Shown here one piece after another: positions 46,601 to 55,972 of a DNA stretch of 60,000 bases (positions are counted from its first letter, which is position 1; each line of letters begins with the position of its first letter). Source of the stretch: Owenia fusiformis (Eukaryota > Annelida > Polychaeta > Sabellida > Oweniidae). The notes under the pieces were generated by a model. It was not told the DNA's origin. It searched no databases and worked only from the letters and a program-made list of their open reading frames with translations. Location of the stretch: NCBI GenBank assembly GCA_903813345.2, contig CAIIXF020000007.1, forward strand, positions 7,199,730-7,259,729. Reading direction: 5' to 3'. A program made the translations under genes and the position numbers.

Positions 46601-48233
46601 TACATATCTCCCACATATTGAATGTTATTGAATATTGTATCTTTGATTTTTTTCATCCTTACTATACAATGGTGGATCCCAACTGGCCAATCCAAGCATA
46701 CTGGTTTTTGCTTTCTTTTACAATAAGACAAACTTCTCTTTTAAAGACTTTATTTAACCTATATTAAAATCCTGGCAGTCCAGACGTTGTGTTACTGGTG
46801 TCACATATCATTTACGTGCCTAGGATCACAATAGTGCGGACATCGACATACTGAAATGGGGAGTTCAGCACTCTAAAAATGTGCATCTAAGTATTCTATC
46901 TAAAGTGTATATGCCATTTCCTAAATAATATCGCAACGTGGTATTTTTGCTTTTTGCTTTTTTTGATTCAAATGGTACTAATATGCGTATACTTACACAT
47001 GAATAGGGATGAAAAATGGACAAATGATTATATAAGAAACGCTATTTTGATACATGTACATTTAACAACTGTGTTTCATACAGTCCGAATCACTTTTAAT
47101 ATTTGTGAGTCAATCAAACCTCAAAAGTAAGCAATCAACACTGGCGGATTAGGGGGGGGGGGCCTGGGGGCCCGGGCCCCCCCCCCCCCTTGGGTGGGCC
47201 CAGAAAAAAAAATTGGGCCCAAAAAAAATTTTGGGCCAAAAAAGGCCTTAAGGCCCCCAAAAAGTCGGCCTTTTTGGTCATTACTGGGCCTTTTAAGGCC
47301 TTATTTTTTAAATTCAGGCTAAACTTTGAAGAAAATGGGCCTCAAAATTTCAAAATTTGGGCCCACTTTTGCGTTTTAGGGGCCCAAAATTTTTTTCCGC
47401 GCTAGCGCGGACGTTTTTTCCTCTGACCGGAAATTTGGGCCCCCCCCCCTTGTTGGTTCCCTGATCCGCCCCTGATCAAGGGACCGCAAAATAACATGTC
47501 GGAAAGCATCAAAGAGGCACACATTGTCAGCCAAACAACAGGCGATCCAAAATATACAAACGTTTCATAACTAAAATATGAATGAGTTTTTTCATATGAC
47601 ATTAAACCTAGTGGACATTTACTTGGTTATTTTTAGGTTCGATAGATTTGCCTTTACTGCACAAACATGAAGAAATTCATTGGTTAGAATGCCCTTTTGT
47701 GTGTGTTTGAGCTTTCGTCATCCTTGAGAAACACAGCCTTGATTACTGTAATAAGAATGCATTTTAAGGTGCCATGGAAGTTAACAGGAAATGACAAAAC
47801 AGGAAATGACAAAACCATACTGAATTTGAAAATTTTTTGAACCAAGATAACAGAGTTCTATTTGGACCTCCAGTCAGTTTAACTAGTTCCACATATCATT
47901 TACATGACCGGGAACACAATGGAAATGGTCAGAATGACCATAAACATGATGAAATAACCTTTTCAGCCCTCTGAAATGTGACTATCATATCATCTTGTGT
48001 TTTGCAATCAATTGTAATTCATATAATGCAGTTTTCCAGTTGTAACTCTCTATGATTAGATGTAAATAAATTTACAATTTACAATACGGAAAAGCAAAAA
48101 AAAGAATCTCTTTGGGTTTACAAGTTTGTTACTGTGCTTTTATAACTTAAGACTTAATTCCAGTAAAATGCCTACCTGTAGCTTTAATGAGACAGTTTAC
48201 CAAAATCAGCAAATGAATCAGCTTTTGCAGCAT
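25564..48233 (-). CDS. GABA-B-receptor-like class C GPCR (13 exons found)
   Basis: Exons in order: 48233-48176, 45948-45776, 41572-41423, 33655-33513, 31952-31358, 31124-31061, 28617-28461, 28097-27968, 27695-27594, 27289-27167, 26786-26647, 25994-25802, 25698-25564. All junctions are GT-AG with matching phases (1,0,0,2,0,1,2,0,0,0,2,0), giving 720 residues. Residues 1-19 are a signal peptide, about 20-390 a Venus-flytrap ligand-binding domain, about 415-672 seven membrane segments, followed by a short tail ending GLMEA. Diagnostic stretches include AYCEAYKLDMYGPNYLW, WLYSIGATLLLSAM and WIHMDPL. Cysteines 489 and 578 or 581 can form the conserved extracellular disulfide. The family couples to G proteins; the ligand here is unknown. 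There is no sushi domain and no C-terminal coiled coil. Compared with GABA-B receptors it lacks roughly 10 residues after exon 2, 15 before exon 4 and 25 before TM1, so small exons may be missing. Confidence 0.88.
28787..29400. mobile_element. Tc1/mariner-type MITE in a receptor intron
   Basis: A 614-bp element with TA at both ends and inverted repeats starting CAGGGTGTCAAATAAGTCC. They match well for about 110 bp, including GTGTGATATACCATTGGAAAG. There is no transposase. It lies in the intron between receptor exons 7 and 6. Confidence 0.85.
29401..31060. other. Receptor intron sequence, no other gene supported
   Basis: Remainder of the intron between receptor exons 7 and 6. A small phase-1 exon for the missing linker before TM1 may lie here, but I could not identify it convincingly. 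A 103-codon plus-strand frame at 30227-30538 has no recognisable feature. Confidence 0.4.
31061..31952 (-). CDS. Receptor exons 5 and 6: ligand-binding domain lobe 2
   Basis: Exon 5 (31952-31358) encodes NIEVIAAKDFYN, RIILADLFTSSQVQAYCEAY, GPNYLWISVG and a helix LGQVYDSVVAIALALDAVE, ending FEGMS. Exon 6 (31124-31061) continues GPIEFDENGDKMSVMELYQV, the G-x-[IV]-x-FD-x-x-G strand pair that closes such domains. Splice sites are TCG|GTGAGC and TTTTAG|GGAC. The ATG at 31948 is internal, not a start. The assignment to the ANF-receptor ligand-binding family is clear. Confidence 0.9.
33069..33180. repeat. Inverted-repeat copy, left partner
   Basis: TACGAGCACGGACTTTAAGA, the following AAATGGATTGGAAACTC, and then GGCCTCATTTTGCCGCTAGAGGCGCTG match the reverse complement of 39113-39215. 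The two are either ends of one 6.1 kb element or separate insertions of one family. Receptor exon 4 lies between them. Confidence 0.65.
33513..33655 (-). CDS. Receptor exon 4: ligand-binding domain (less certain)
   Basis: Found by aligning the gap between exons 3 and 5. It encodes DIVPAQTGVRLVVIV... and ends HDKDFNFTSLT, matching the position of the family's VPSD motif and of the segment before the lobe-2 helix. Joined to exon 5 through the acceptor GAAG|TCGAATG it gives an ungapped fit around FTSLTSRMQLTLDNNNIEV. The donor ACCAG|GTAGTT is phase 2. The start could instead be 33619. The usual tryptophan before the strand is absent. Confidence 0.55.
33656..36427. other. Receptor intron; low-complexity and dispersed repeats
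   Basis: No gene is supported. GAGCCAATCCTCCT near 34910 matches the terminal repeat of the hAT-like element at 51051-51355, so a solo end or broken copy sits here. From 35960 to 36280 the motif CTTTGACCTT and related TGACC(T/C) strings recur irregularly. Confidence 0.5.
36428..36500. repeat. Dispersed copy of the 48.6 kb repeat
   Basis: TATACCTGCACATGTTATTT with the following TCTGGTACAAAATAAAGTATGAAG matches both arms of the inverted repeat at 48540-48935. Confidence 0.75.
38195..38588. mobile_element. Nested-palindrome MITE in a receptor intron
   Basis: The outer inverted repeat is TAAGTCCATTTCACTGTTTT at the left and its complement at the right. Inside, a second palindrome of 200 bp (38290-38489) has perfect 26-bp ends starting ATTGTACATGAATGACATTT. 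There is no coding content. Just to the left, 38110-38180 is another hairpin (AGAATTTTTCTAGGAAATAC with its mirror). Confidence 0.75.
39113..39215. repeat. Inverted-repeat copy, right partner
   Basis: The reverse complement matches 33069-33180 (GCCTCTAGCGG and GAGTTTCCAATCCATTTCTT segments). Confidence 0.65.
39714..40135. mobile_element. TTAA-flanked foldback MITE
   Basis: The two halves are nearly complete inverted copies (about 200 bp arms: TTAAGGACAGGGTGCATG outside, TCTAGGCACATAAGTGCACTC further in) around a short loop near 39925. TTAA occurs at both ends, the target preference of piggyBac-type transposases. It is non-coding and lies in the intron between receptor exons 4 and 3. Confidence 0.85.
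40136..41422. other. Receptor intron, nothing else recognised
   Basis: No open frame with supporting motif and no obvious repeat. Confidence 0.4.
41423..41572 (-). CDS. Receptor exon 3: ligand-binding domain lobe 1
   Basis: Fifty codons, phase 0 on both sides (acceptor CAAAAG|GGTAAG, donor GTTCAG|GTGACA). The stretch IIAVAGPFYSNPTIAIAPL corresponds to the family segment that lines the binding cleft (G-x-x-x-S-x-x-x-x-x-x-A). Whether it keeps GABA-contacting side chains cannot be judged here. Confidence 0.85.
42267..42608 (-). mobile_element. 3' end of a retroelement (SINE/LINE tail), minus strand
   Basis: An 11-bp direct repeat GAGTAGGGATT brackets the insertion (42267-42277 and 42598-42608). 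On the minus strand the insert ends in an A-rich tail after an AATAAAG-type signal, and it carries a hairpin (ACAGGGCC...GGCCCTGT, 42331-42363). These are signs of target-primed reverse transcription of a short 5'-truncated or SINE-like element. It has no coding part. Confidence 0.75.
43114..43407. mobile_element. Short element with CACTGGCGGAT ends, copy 1
   Basis: 294 bp, left end CACTGGCGGATTAGGGG, right end GATCCGCCCCTG. TTATTG flanks both sides (43108-43113 and 43408-43413). The interior has many GGCCTT/GGGCCC strings and homopolymer C and G runs, and is non-coding. The same family occurs at 47139-47474. Confidence 0.8.
43729..44848 (-). mobile_element. Mariner-type element with about 390-bp inverted arms
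   Basis: TA at both ends with inverted repeats CAGGGTGGGCCAAAAAAAAC. The similarity continues inward for about 390 bp on each side (shared GAGAAAATAGTAAATCTGCGG, GGTGAATACATGCTTG). The arms surround a central transposase remnant of about 350 bp. The coding remnant is on the minus strand. Confidence 0.88.
44200..44470 (-). pseudogene. Broken Tc1/mariner transposase fragment
   Basis: A minus-strand frame shows FFQQDIASYQRSQETLAFL and AWPPNSPDANVFDYYTWGHL. This is the second-aspartate and WPPNSPD region of the DDE domain in Tc1/mariner/IS630-like transposases. The usual QDNAPAH-like string is altered. Just after the WGHLEE stretch the similarity moves to another frame, so a frameshift is present. 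No N-terminal part exists. It is dead. Confidence 0.85.
44849..45775. other. Receptor intron, nothing else recognised
   Basis: Between the mariner element and receptor exon 2; only short frames. Confidence 0.4.
45776..45948 (-). CDS. Receptor exon 2: first part of ligand-binding domain
   Basis: Acceptor CTTTGTAG|GGGG and donor ACCGAG|GTATAT. It encodes EVLTIGGLFP.....FREALVAAADIAVYDVN, the standard beginning of periplasmic-binding-protein-like receptor domains (strand, GG, then a long helix of the A-x-x-A-x-x-x-VN type). Confidence 0.85.
45949..47138. other. Receptor intron 1, nothing else recognised
   Basis: AT-rich intron sequence without a supported feature. Confidence 0.4.
47139..47474. 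mobile_element. Short element with CACTGGCGGAT ends, copy 2
   Basis: 336 bp, same ends and interior as the copy at 43114-43407 in the same orientation. ATCAA flanks both sides (47134-47138 and 47475-47479). The interior is slightly longer through expanded GGCC-rich runs and a GCGCTAGCGCGG insert. Confidence 0.8.
48176..48233 (-). CDS. Receptor exon 1: signal peptide
   Basis: Encodes MLQKLIHLLILVNCLIKAT, a short basic start followed by a hydrophobic core, a typical secretory signal. An in-frame TAG lies two codons upstream of the ATG, which fixes the start. The donor is ACAG|GTAGG in phase 1, and exon 2 begins in the matching phase. Confidence 0.75.
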
Positions 48234-48539
48234 TTTCTATCCAAACCAGCACAAACAACGTGAGCAACGTAATAAACACGAGTGACTAGTTTCAATCACT
48301 CAATAGGCAATATAAATTTCCAATAAACATTTCTAATGTATCTATATTATAGTGGTCTCTCCATGACTCCACGTTCACTAGCTTTCACTAAAAGGTCGAC
48401 CAGATTAGCGTGCATCGTATTGAGAGACGGCAATAAGTAAATTGAACTTGAATGAATCCGGATTGAAAAATATTTGCATGCTGTGTGGTTTTAAATAGAA
48501 AAAAAGAATGGAAACTGACTTTTATATTCATTGACCGAT

Positions 48540-48935
48540 TTAAGGTACAGCTGGAAAATAACATTTTGGTAAAACATTGCTATACCTGCACATGTTATTT
48601 TCTGGTACAAAATAAAGTATGAAGACATGTGTCTATTTACTTGCTTTTTTCAGGAAAGTATCATGACATTGTCTTCTTTTAGAATATCTGGTAGAAGTTC
48701 AATGGGAACTCCAGGAAATTCTGATATTTGAAATTTTCTTTCAAAGTTTCCAGACAACACAGGAGCTACCATTGGCCTGTTCCCAGGTTTACTAAAAGTA
48801 GACAGTGTAATGATACTTTCCTGAAAAAAGCAAGGAAATACACACATGCCTTCATACTTTATTTTGTACCAGAAAATAACATGGGCAGGTATAGCAATTT
48901 TTTACCAAAATGTTACTTTCCAGCTGTACCTTAAG
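48540..48935. mobile_element. Foldback repeat upstream of the receptor start
   Basis: The left arm (AAGGTACAGCTGGAAAATAA ... GTTATTTTCTGGTACAAAAT ... CAGGAAAGTATCATGACA) is mirrored by the right arm ending at about 48935. It lies about 300 bp upstream of the receptor ATG and so could overlap its promoter. An inner segment, CTCCAGGAAATTCTGATATT, recurs at about 49120. Confidence 0.75.
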
Positions 48936-49256
48936 CTTTAAATTGTACCTTTTTGTCATTATAACATGTACCTCACCGCAGCCGATGAAAAGCCATTTTT
49001 GCTTTATTACCCAGTCCTTGCACTGAAAATGTGAATGCATGGAATCGCAAAGTAGTCTCAATGTTTTGTGTTCCCTGGAGCTTGAAAATACTGTTATATA
49101 CACGAGAGCTCTTCAAACTCCAGGAAATTCTGATATTTGAAATTTGAAATTTTTTCAAAACAAATGGGCCGAAAAGTTAGAGGTATGCGGATGCTATTCT
49201 AAACGGAATGGTAACTCAGCTGAACTAAACTAAACGTTATCGCGTATTGGGGTATT

Positions 49257-49515
49257 AGGTCCGTCAGATGGGGTGAGTTGGGTGTGGCAGCAGCCTCCTC
49301 TTGACCTCCCCCCTCCCGAGAAAATCACAGACACTCTCCGAATGTTTTGGTTTATTCTACTTTTCTAGAAATCGGAATAAAAAATCAAACAATTGAAAAA
49401 ATACTCAATGCACACAAAAAAAGATAAATTTAAAAAATATTTCTGTTTTTTGGGAGCTCGAGTTGTATTTGTAAACACTTCAAAAGTGCCCAGAAATTCG
49501 AAATCTCTCAAGGTC
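49257..49515. repeat. Diverged inverted fragment of the 13.2 kb G-rich element
   Basis: CCGTCAGATGGGG at 49260 equals the right end of the 13199-14937 element read inward. Further in, AAACACTTCAAAAGTGCCCAG is the complement of its GGGCACTTTCAAAGTG core. The copy is truncated and strongly diverged. Confidence 0.55.
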
Positions 49516-51050
49516 ATTTCAATTAACTTGGTTCAAATTTAACATATCTGACCTAAAATTTGAGATTTGACCCTGAGCTGACCTTCAGTGGCAGTCGAAA
49601 GGTCAAAAAGTTGATTTTTCAGATTAATTACATAATTGGTATTGGATTCAACATTTCGGTCAACTTAATTACAATTTCAGACTTTCAAGGTCAAATTTCA
49701 ACTTGCTTTAAATTGAACATACATCATCTAAAAGTTGTCAGGAGTTCATATAAGACCCTAAATTTGAGATTTGACCTTGAAATTGTTAAAAACGACAACG
49801 GGGACCTCCTACAAAACTGTGAGCCCCTACAGCCTAAATGTGACAGCTCCATAACAGAAGAAAGTTTTAATAGAAGTTCACATATGAAATAAATGTTAGG
49901 TTCTTATGAAAGAATAAAACTTCAATTATAATCTGGCAGTTCGGATAAGAGTAAAACTATGTGATATCCCGCCTCCATCCAATATTAATTTGTTTCGATT
50001 ATTTTTTGTATAACGCATGGAAAATAACTTTAAAACTGAGCAATGTCATTAGTATTGTGATAATAACGTCCCTTATACCTATTTATTACAGGTCGTGTAG
50101 ACCATTGTTGCCAGATTTATAGCAAAAACATTGACTTTTGCACGTTGGTGATGATGTGCCTTTTTTAACAGATCTCATATCTTCAAAAAAATACTAGATG
50201 GCCTAACATATTTTGCCATGCAATTCGCCTATTCAATTGGCAATTCAGTTGTAAATTTTCTCTTGAAAAAATAAAGCTTCCTAATTTGTTGTGTTTTCTT
50301 GCAGAAATCGCCTAATCCCCCCTCCATCCATTTTGTACAATCACCAGGCTAGTAGATGGGTTAACTACATTTGGACTTCATTGTATGATGCAAATGTCCC
50401 CTTTGGCATGGAAGTACCTTAGGGCAATAGAAATAAATTTATCCAAAGACACAAGATGATAAAGATGGCGCATTATATTGGAAATATACACATTTTTCAA
50501 AATGGCCGCCAAAAATTCATCAGAGACAATATCTTTGATTCTGTGCATGCTACAATTATAAGATTGGTGTCAAAAAATACAGCGATGTAGTCGTAGAATC
50601 TATTTTATAAGATCTTGAGTCTTGAAAATGAAGAACTTCCACTTTAAATTCAAAATATACGCGTTTTTCAAAATGACTGCCAGAAATATAACAAAGAAGA
50701 TATCTTGAATTACGAATACTTACAAATTAAGATATCTTACCTTACAAAATGTCCCCTTTGGCATGGACATACCTTAGGACAATAAGAACAAATTTATCCA
50801 AAGACACAAGCTAGATGGCGCTTTATAGTAGAAATATACACATTTTTCAAAATGGCCGCCAAAAATACATCAGAGACAATAGTTTTGCTTCTGTGCATGC
50901 TACAATTATAAGAGTGGTGTCAAAAAATATATTAATGTAGTTGTAGATTCTATTTAATTAGGTTTCGAGTCTTGTAAATTCAGCACTTGCATTTTATATT
51001 CAAAATATATGCATTTTTCAAAATGGCTGCCAGAAATATAACAAAGAAGA

Positions 51051-51355
51051 CAAGGAGGATTGGCTCCCAGGATCGAAACTCGATATTTTCCAACAATGAA
51101 AACGTCGAAATGTCGTTATTTTCTGAAATTAAAACCGACTATAAATTCAAAATAAACAGTTCAAAAGATTCGAACCAATATCTCGATCATTTCTTGTGAG
51201 TTTTGGAATTTTTCGTTTGGAAATAAGACCAAAATTCACGATTTAAATGTTGAAGTGAACAAAATGGCGGCTGTTTGAATTCGAATTTTGTATTACGACA
51301 TACCCATATATGGGACAGAATATCGGTGGTGCACTCTGGGAGCCAATCCTCCTTG
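51051..51355. mobile_element. hAT-like MITE with perfect 8-bp target duplication
   Basis: Terminal inverted repeats CAAGGAGGATTGGCTCCCAG (mirrored at 51336-51355), length 305 bp, flanked by AAAGAAGA on both sides (51043-51050 and 51356-51363). The host repeat unit occurs without the insertion at about 50690-50710 (AACAAAGAAGATATCTTG), giving an empty-site paralogue. An 8-bp duplication is the hallmark of hAT transposases. Confidence 0.92.
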
Positions 51356-51607
51356 AAAGAAGATATCTTCGCTTCTAAGCATGCTGCAATGATAAGAGTG
51401 GTGTCAAAGTATACATAATATTGGGTTGTAGAATCCATTTAAATAGGTCTTTCATAATAAGAATTTTCACTTTATAGGAAATTATGCGTTTTTAAAAATG
51501 GCCACCAGAAATATAACAATGATGATATCTTCACATCAGTGCATGCTACACTGATACGATTGGTGTCAAAATTTTATATTTATGGGGTAGGAGAATCAAT
51601 TAAAAAT

Positions 51608-51700
51608 ATAACAAAGATTGTATCTTTGCTAACAAAGATCGTACCTTTCCTAACAAAGATTGTATCTTTGCTAACAAAAATTGTATCTTTGCTAAAAAAA
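51608..51700. repeat. Short tandem repeat, about 21-bp unit
   Basis: The unit TAACAAAGATTGTATCTTTGC is repeated four to five times with small changes. Confidence 0.8.
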
Positions 51701-53230
51701 AATTTTACTTCTGGGCATAATATTTCATAAAATTGGCTTCAAAATCTACATTTTTGGGAATGTAAAAACTATTTAATTACGCAGATGCAAGTCGGTAGTT
51801 ACCATTTTCCCCACCAGGTGATTAATTTGGGTGAAATAACATCGCAGGGTATTACAAAGTTCCCTTAAACTTGAATATTCTTAATTTTTAGTGGTTCACA
51901 TTTCATATTACTCGTTTGTATCTGATAGTCGTACAAATTAAAATATCTCCATAGTTAAAGAAAATATTATCTGCACAACACAAGAAAAGATATTTCACTT
52001 TTTGTGTTTTACAGCATGGGGACTATGGGGAATCTCCCTGACCTAAATGTCACATTTTCGAATTTAAAGTTGATTCATTTCAAAACCACATTTCTTGATG
52101 TTTTTATGACGATTCCAAATTCAACATCAGTAATTTTGAATTTTTAATGACAAAAATAAAGATTGTTACTTCTCTTTTTGCTCAAATTCACCATAAAGAC
52201 CAGTGTCTCTTTAATAACTTGCAATAAACATGCATTTACAAGGGTAGTGCAACTTTTGTTGTTGCAATGCAACATACATAAGAGAGAAATGTGATAGATA
52301 GAAACCACGCAGGACAGACATACATATTATGTACCTATAGTTAAAAAGGCCAGAAACCTTCTGGTGAGAGAAAATCTTGAAGATCGGAATAGATTTCAAG
52401 GGCTGCATATTATGACAGTATTGCAGAACCCTCTTCATCTCCTCTGATCAAATCATGGACGATGTCTCTGTTTACCGAGTCTTCCACTAATCCAACCAAC
52501 AAACTATTAAGCTTGTTGTTGATTGGCAACCATTTCGTAAAAAGACATGTATGTACACACATACAGCACTGAATATTGTCATATTGAGAAAAATATTCTT
52601 ATTTTCTCATTTAAACATTTAAGAGATTAAGATTTTAAGATTTTAAACGGCAATATGTCTTTTGCCATGAGTACTTCCAGGCCATAAATACAGCGTTTAT
52701 TATTAAAACAATGTGTTTTATTCCAAGTGAAGTCCCCATGATTGTAAAATATGAGTCCAACTTTCTGGAAAATTATGGATTAGGATCCCACCTTGGCACT
52801 TTTTTAAAATGTTAAGCTTATTTTGTAAAAAGATGATCTTGTTTTTCTCAATTAAAACATATCAAAAGTTTCCTCACTTTATATCAACAATTACTAAAAA
52901 GGGGACGGTATTTGAAATGCGCTGAAGTTGAAAACCACATCTCCCATGCTATCCATTGTTTTCAGCATATACTCGGGGTGGAAGGTGTGAGAATTGTGCA
53001 GAAAATGACTTTGTGAGCTGGATGGAGTTTCTCTGTATTTTTCATTCTATTGGGGTTTCCTGCATAAGGGATTTCGCCTGCGAAGCATAGAACTCTTGCG
53101 AACATATCTAAATATTGGTCCCAAGAAGACATACCTTGAATTTTTTAGAAAAAATTGGCTAAAAATGGAAACTACAAAAAGTCAAAATGTTCAACTCAAA
53201 CAAATTTCTAGCTATCTAATATTAACACTA

Positions 53231-54900
53231 TGTATTATTTAATGTTTTTCAGATGTTTAAGGGCCTTCATTAGTGTACTAGTGTCTAGAAACAAGATAAT
53301 TAAGGACAAAATTTGGCATTTTTGATCATTTTCGCTTTCAGCAGTAACATATAGTTCCTTATATCTTGAGTTTAATGTTGACTGGTTGTTGCAATTATGA
53401 TTAAATCTGTGCTTGTACATGTCTTCTTCCATTTAAGATACAAAAAATGTATATTGGACCACCAATGGTCATATTAGAGCTTTCAGATCTCCCCTACCCC
53501 ATTTATTATGAAAAATTACTGAAACATATGAAAATATAAAATAACTTGAATTTATAAACTTTAACAATGTTGTAGCTATTCTATATCAATATTATGTATT
53601 ATTTAATGTTTTTCAGATATTTCAGAACCTTTATTGGTATACTAGTGCCTAGAAATGAGACATTTAAGGACAAAACTTGGCATTTTTTAAAATCATTTTA
53701 GCTTTCAGCAGTAACATATAGTTCCTCATACATTGAGTTTTATGCTTACTGGTTGTTGCAATTTTAATCAAATCTGTTCTTGTAGATGTCTTCTTCCATT
53801 TAAGGTATAGGAAATGTATAGTGGACCACCAATGGTCATATTAGAGCTTTCAGATCTCCCCTACCCCATTTATCATGAAAAATTAAAGAAAAATATGAAA
53901 ATATAAAATAACTTGAAACTATAAAGTTAAATAAAGTTGTAGCTATTCTATATCAATATTATGTGTTATTTAATGTTTTTAAGATATTTCAGAACCTTTA
54001 TTGGTAAACTAGTGCCTAGAAATGAGACATTTAAGGACAAAACATGGCTTTTTTCACCATTTTCGCTTTCAGCAATAACATATAGGTCCTTATATCTTGA
54101 GTTTAATGCTGACTGGTTGGTGCATTCTTAGTCAAAGTTGTTCTTGTAGGTGTCTTCTCTCATTCAAGATATAAAAAATGTATAGTGGATGACCAATGTT
54201 CATAGTAGAGCTTTCAGATCTCCCCTACCCCATTTATAAGGAAAATGACCCGAAATATTAATAAAAAGTAAAATAACTTCAAATTATGAACTATTACAAA
54301 GTTGTACCTATTCTATGTCGATACTATGTATTATTTAATCTTTTTCTGATGTTTCAGGACCCTCATTAGTATTCTAATGCCTAGAAATGAGATATTTAAG
54401 GCTTTTTTTCATTTTCGCTTTCAGCAATAACACATATGTCCCTATATCTTGAGTTTTATGCTGACTGGTTGGTGCATTCTTGGTCAGATCTGTTCTTGTA
54501 CATGTATTCTTCCATTTAGGATATAGAAAATGTATATTGGACAACCAATGTTGATATTATGGCTTTCATGTCTCCCCTGCCCCATTTATAATGTAAATGA
54601 AAAAGTAATTTCAAATCATAAACTTTAACAAAATTGTAGCTTTTCTCTATCAATACTATGTATTATTTAATGTAACCTTCATTTGATTACATGTGTCTAT
54701 TTGGCATTTTTAGCATTCTGCATTTAGCAGTAGCATATAATTTTCCACAATTATAATTCTTTGATGATAGATTTATATGTGCTTTTTATTGAATCTGTCT
54801 TCTCTGATTTAGGTTAAAGAAAATGTATGTAAGACAACGAATGTTTTTATTAGAGGTCTAAGATCTGCCCTCCACCTTTAAATGAGAAAAACAACACAAA
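53231..54900. repeat. Tandem units of about 360 bp, left arm
   Basis: Five units marked by TATGTATTATTTAATGTTTT at about 53231, 53594, 53958, 54326 and 54657 (spacing 363, 364, 368, 331). Each continues with TTTCAG.ATTTCAG, CTTTCAGCAGTAACATATAG and GAGCTTTCAGATCTCCCCTA. The fifth is more diverged. Open frames in single units are not conserved. Confidence 0.88.
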
Positions 54901-55504
54901 TGTTATTATTGCATGTTAATATTCTTAAAACTTTTAAAAAGTTTAGCACATTTATTAGCACACTAAAATCAAAAAATGACACATAAATGGGCAAAATGAC
55001 AAATTTTTCACTTTCAGCAATAGTTGTTTATATTTTTAGTTGAATGGTGATTAGTTGACATATTTTAGATCATATATATTCAATCATGTGTCTTGTGACT
55101 GATATGTCATTTACATGACATGGTTATTGAGTCAATAAAAGATGTATGTATATCTTCAAAGCATGGAAAATGTGTTTTAAACACAAATATACATATTAGA
55201 GATAAAATTACTACACTACCATATTTTCAAAAGATTACTCAAAAATAGAATAGTGCGTAATAATTTTGTAATTTCACAGTTTACTCTCATGTGAATCAAA
55301 GGATATGTCTATATATAAACATGATTGTTCACAACTCTCGAACTTAATCCAGCAACAGCCTGATTTTTCAAATCTCCCTGGTTCTATGTTAGAGCTGCAT
55401 TTAAGTCATTTTAAAGGTCTAGGTTGCTCATGACACCACAAGCTGTATATTCAGATATGTAAGATCTCTAAATAATTTTTATAGTTCTAAGAAACTCATC
55501 CTTA

Positions 55505-55972
55505 AATATTGTCCAACGATGTGCACTTGTGTATTGCCATATGGACAGGAAGCAATACACCCTTGACTAGAAACTTTGTATTTGCAATATTCGGTGCCTT
55601 TTGCCATTTTACATTTCCTAATTGCCAAGGACATATGTTTCTTGTGTTGCTACGAAGGTTTGTTTGTGAGTATACTGGTACAAGACACCCATCTTTGATA
55701 TATCTTCAAATAGGTATTGCACTTTGAGATTCATATAGTAATTTAGAATGCTACCTTGAAGGACATAAGAAACTGTAAGAGCTCTTTTTAACTCTCATCC
55801 TTCTTTGCAAGCAACATTCTGTATCATCAGACTGAATACAAATTCTCTCAACATTGAACTCCTTTGTCTTGTCTGCAGCACTGCAATAGACATGGGCCAT
55901 AAGGAGAGTGTCAACTTCTTCATGATCAGTATTTGATAGATAAGTTGCAACTATCAGTTTTGCAAAGTTCAA
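55505..55972 (-). pseudogene. Decayed transposon-type ORF at the palindrome centre
   Basis: On the minus strand 55972-55751 encodes NTDHEEVDTLLMAHVYCSAA followed by ICIQSDDTECCL. This resembles the HEEADT...H...A and I.S.DTDV blocks of an uncharacterised protein family common in repetitive loci of aquatic animals. Downstream at about 55580-55510 a second stretch, LLPVHMAIHKCTS, resembles the family's later LP.H...GCDTTS block. Stops and a missing region lie between, and key acidic positions are altered. The family link is from pattern memory only. Confidence 0.45.

Noticed and set aside
50987-51199. 70-residue frame
   Set aside because: It runs through the boundary of the 51051 hAT-like insertion, so it is a chance frame.
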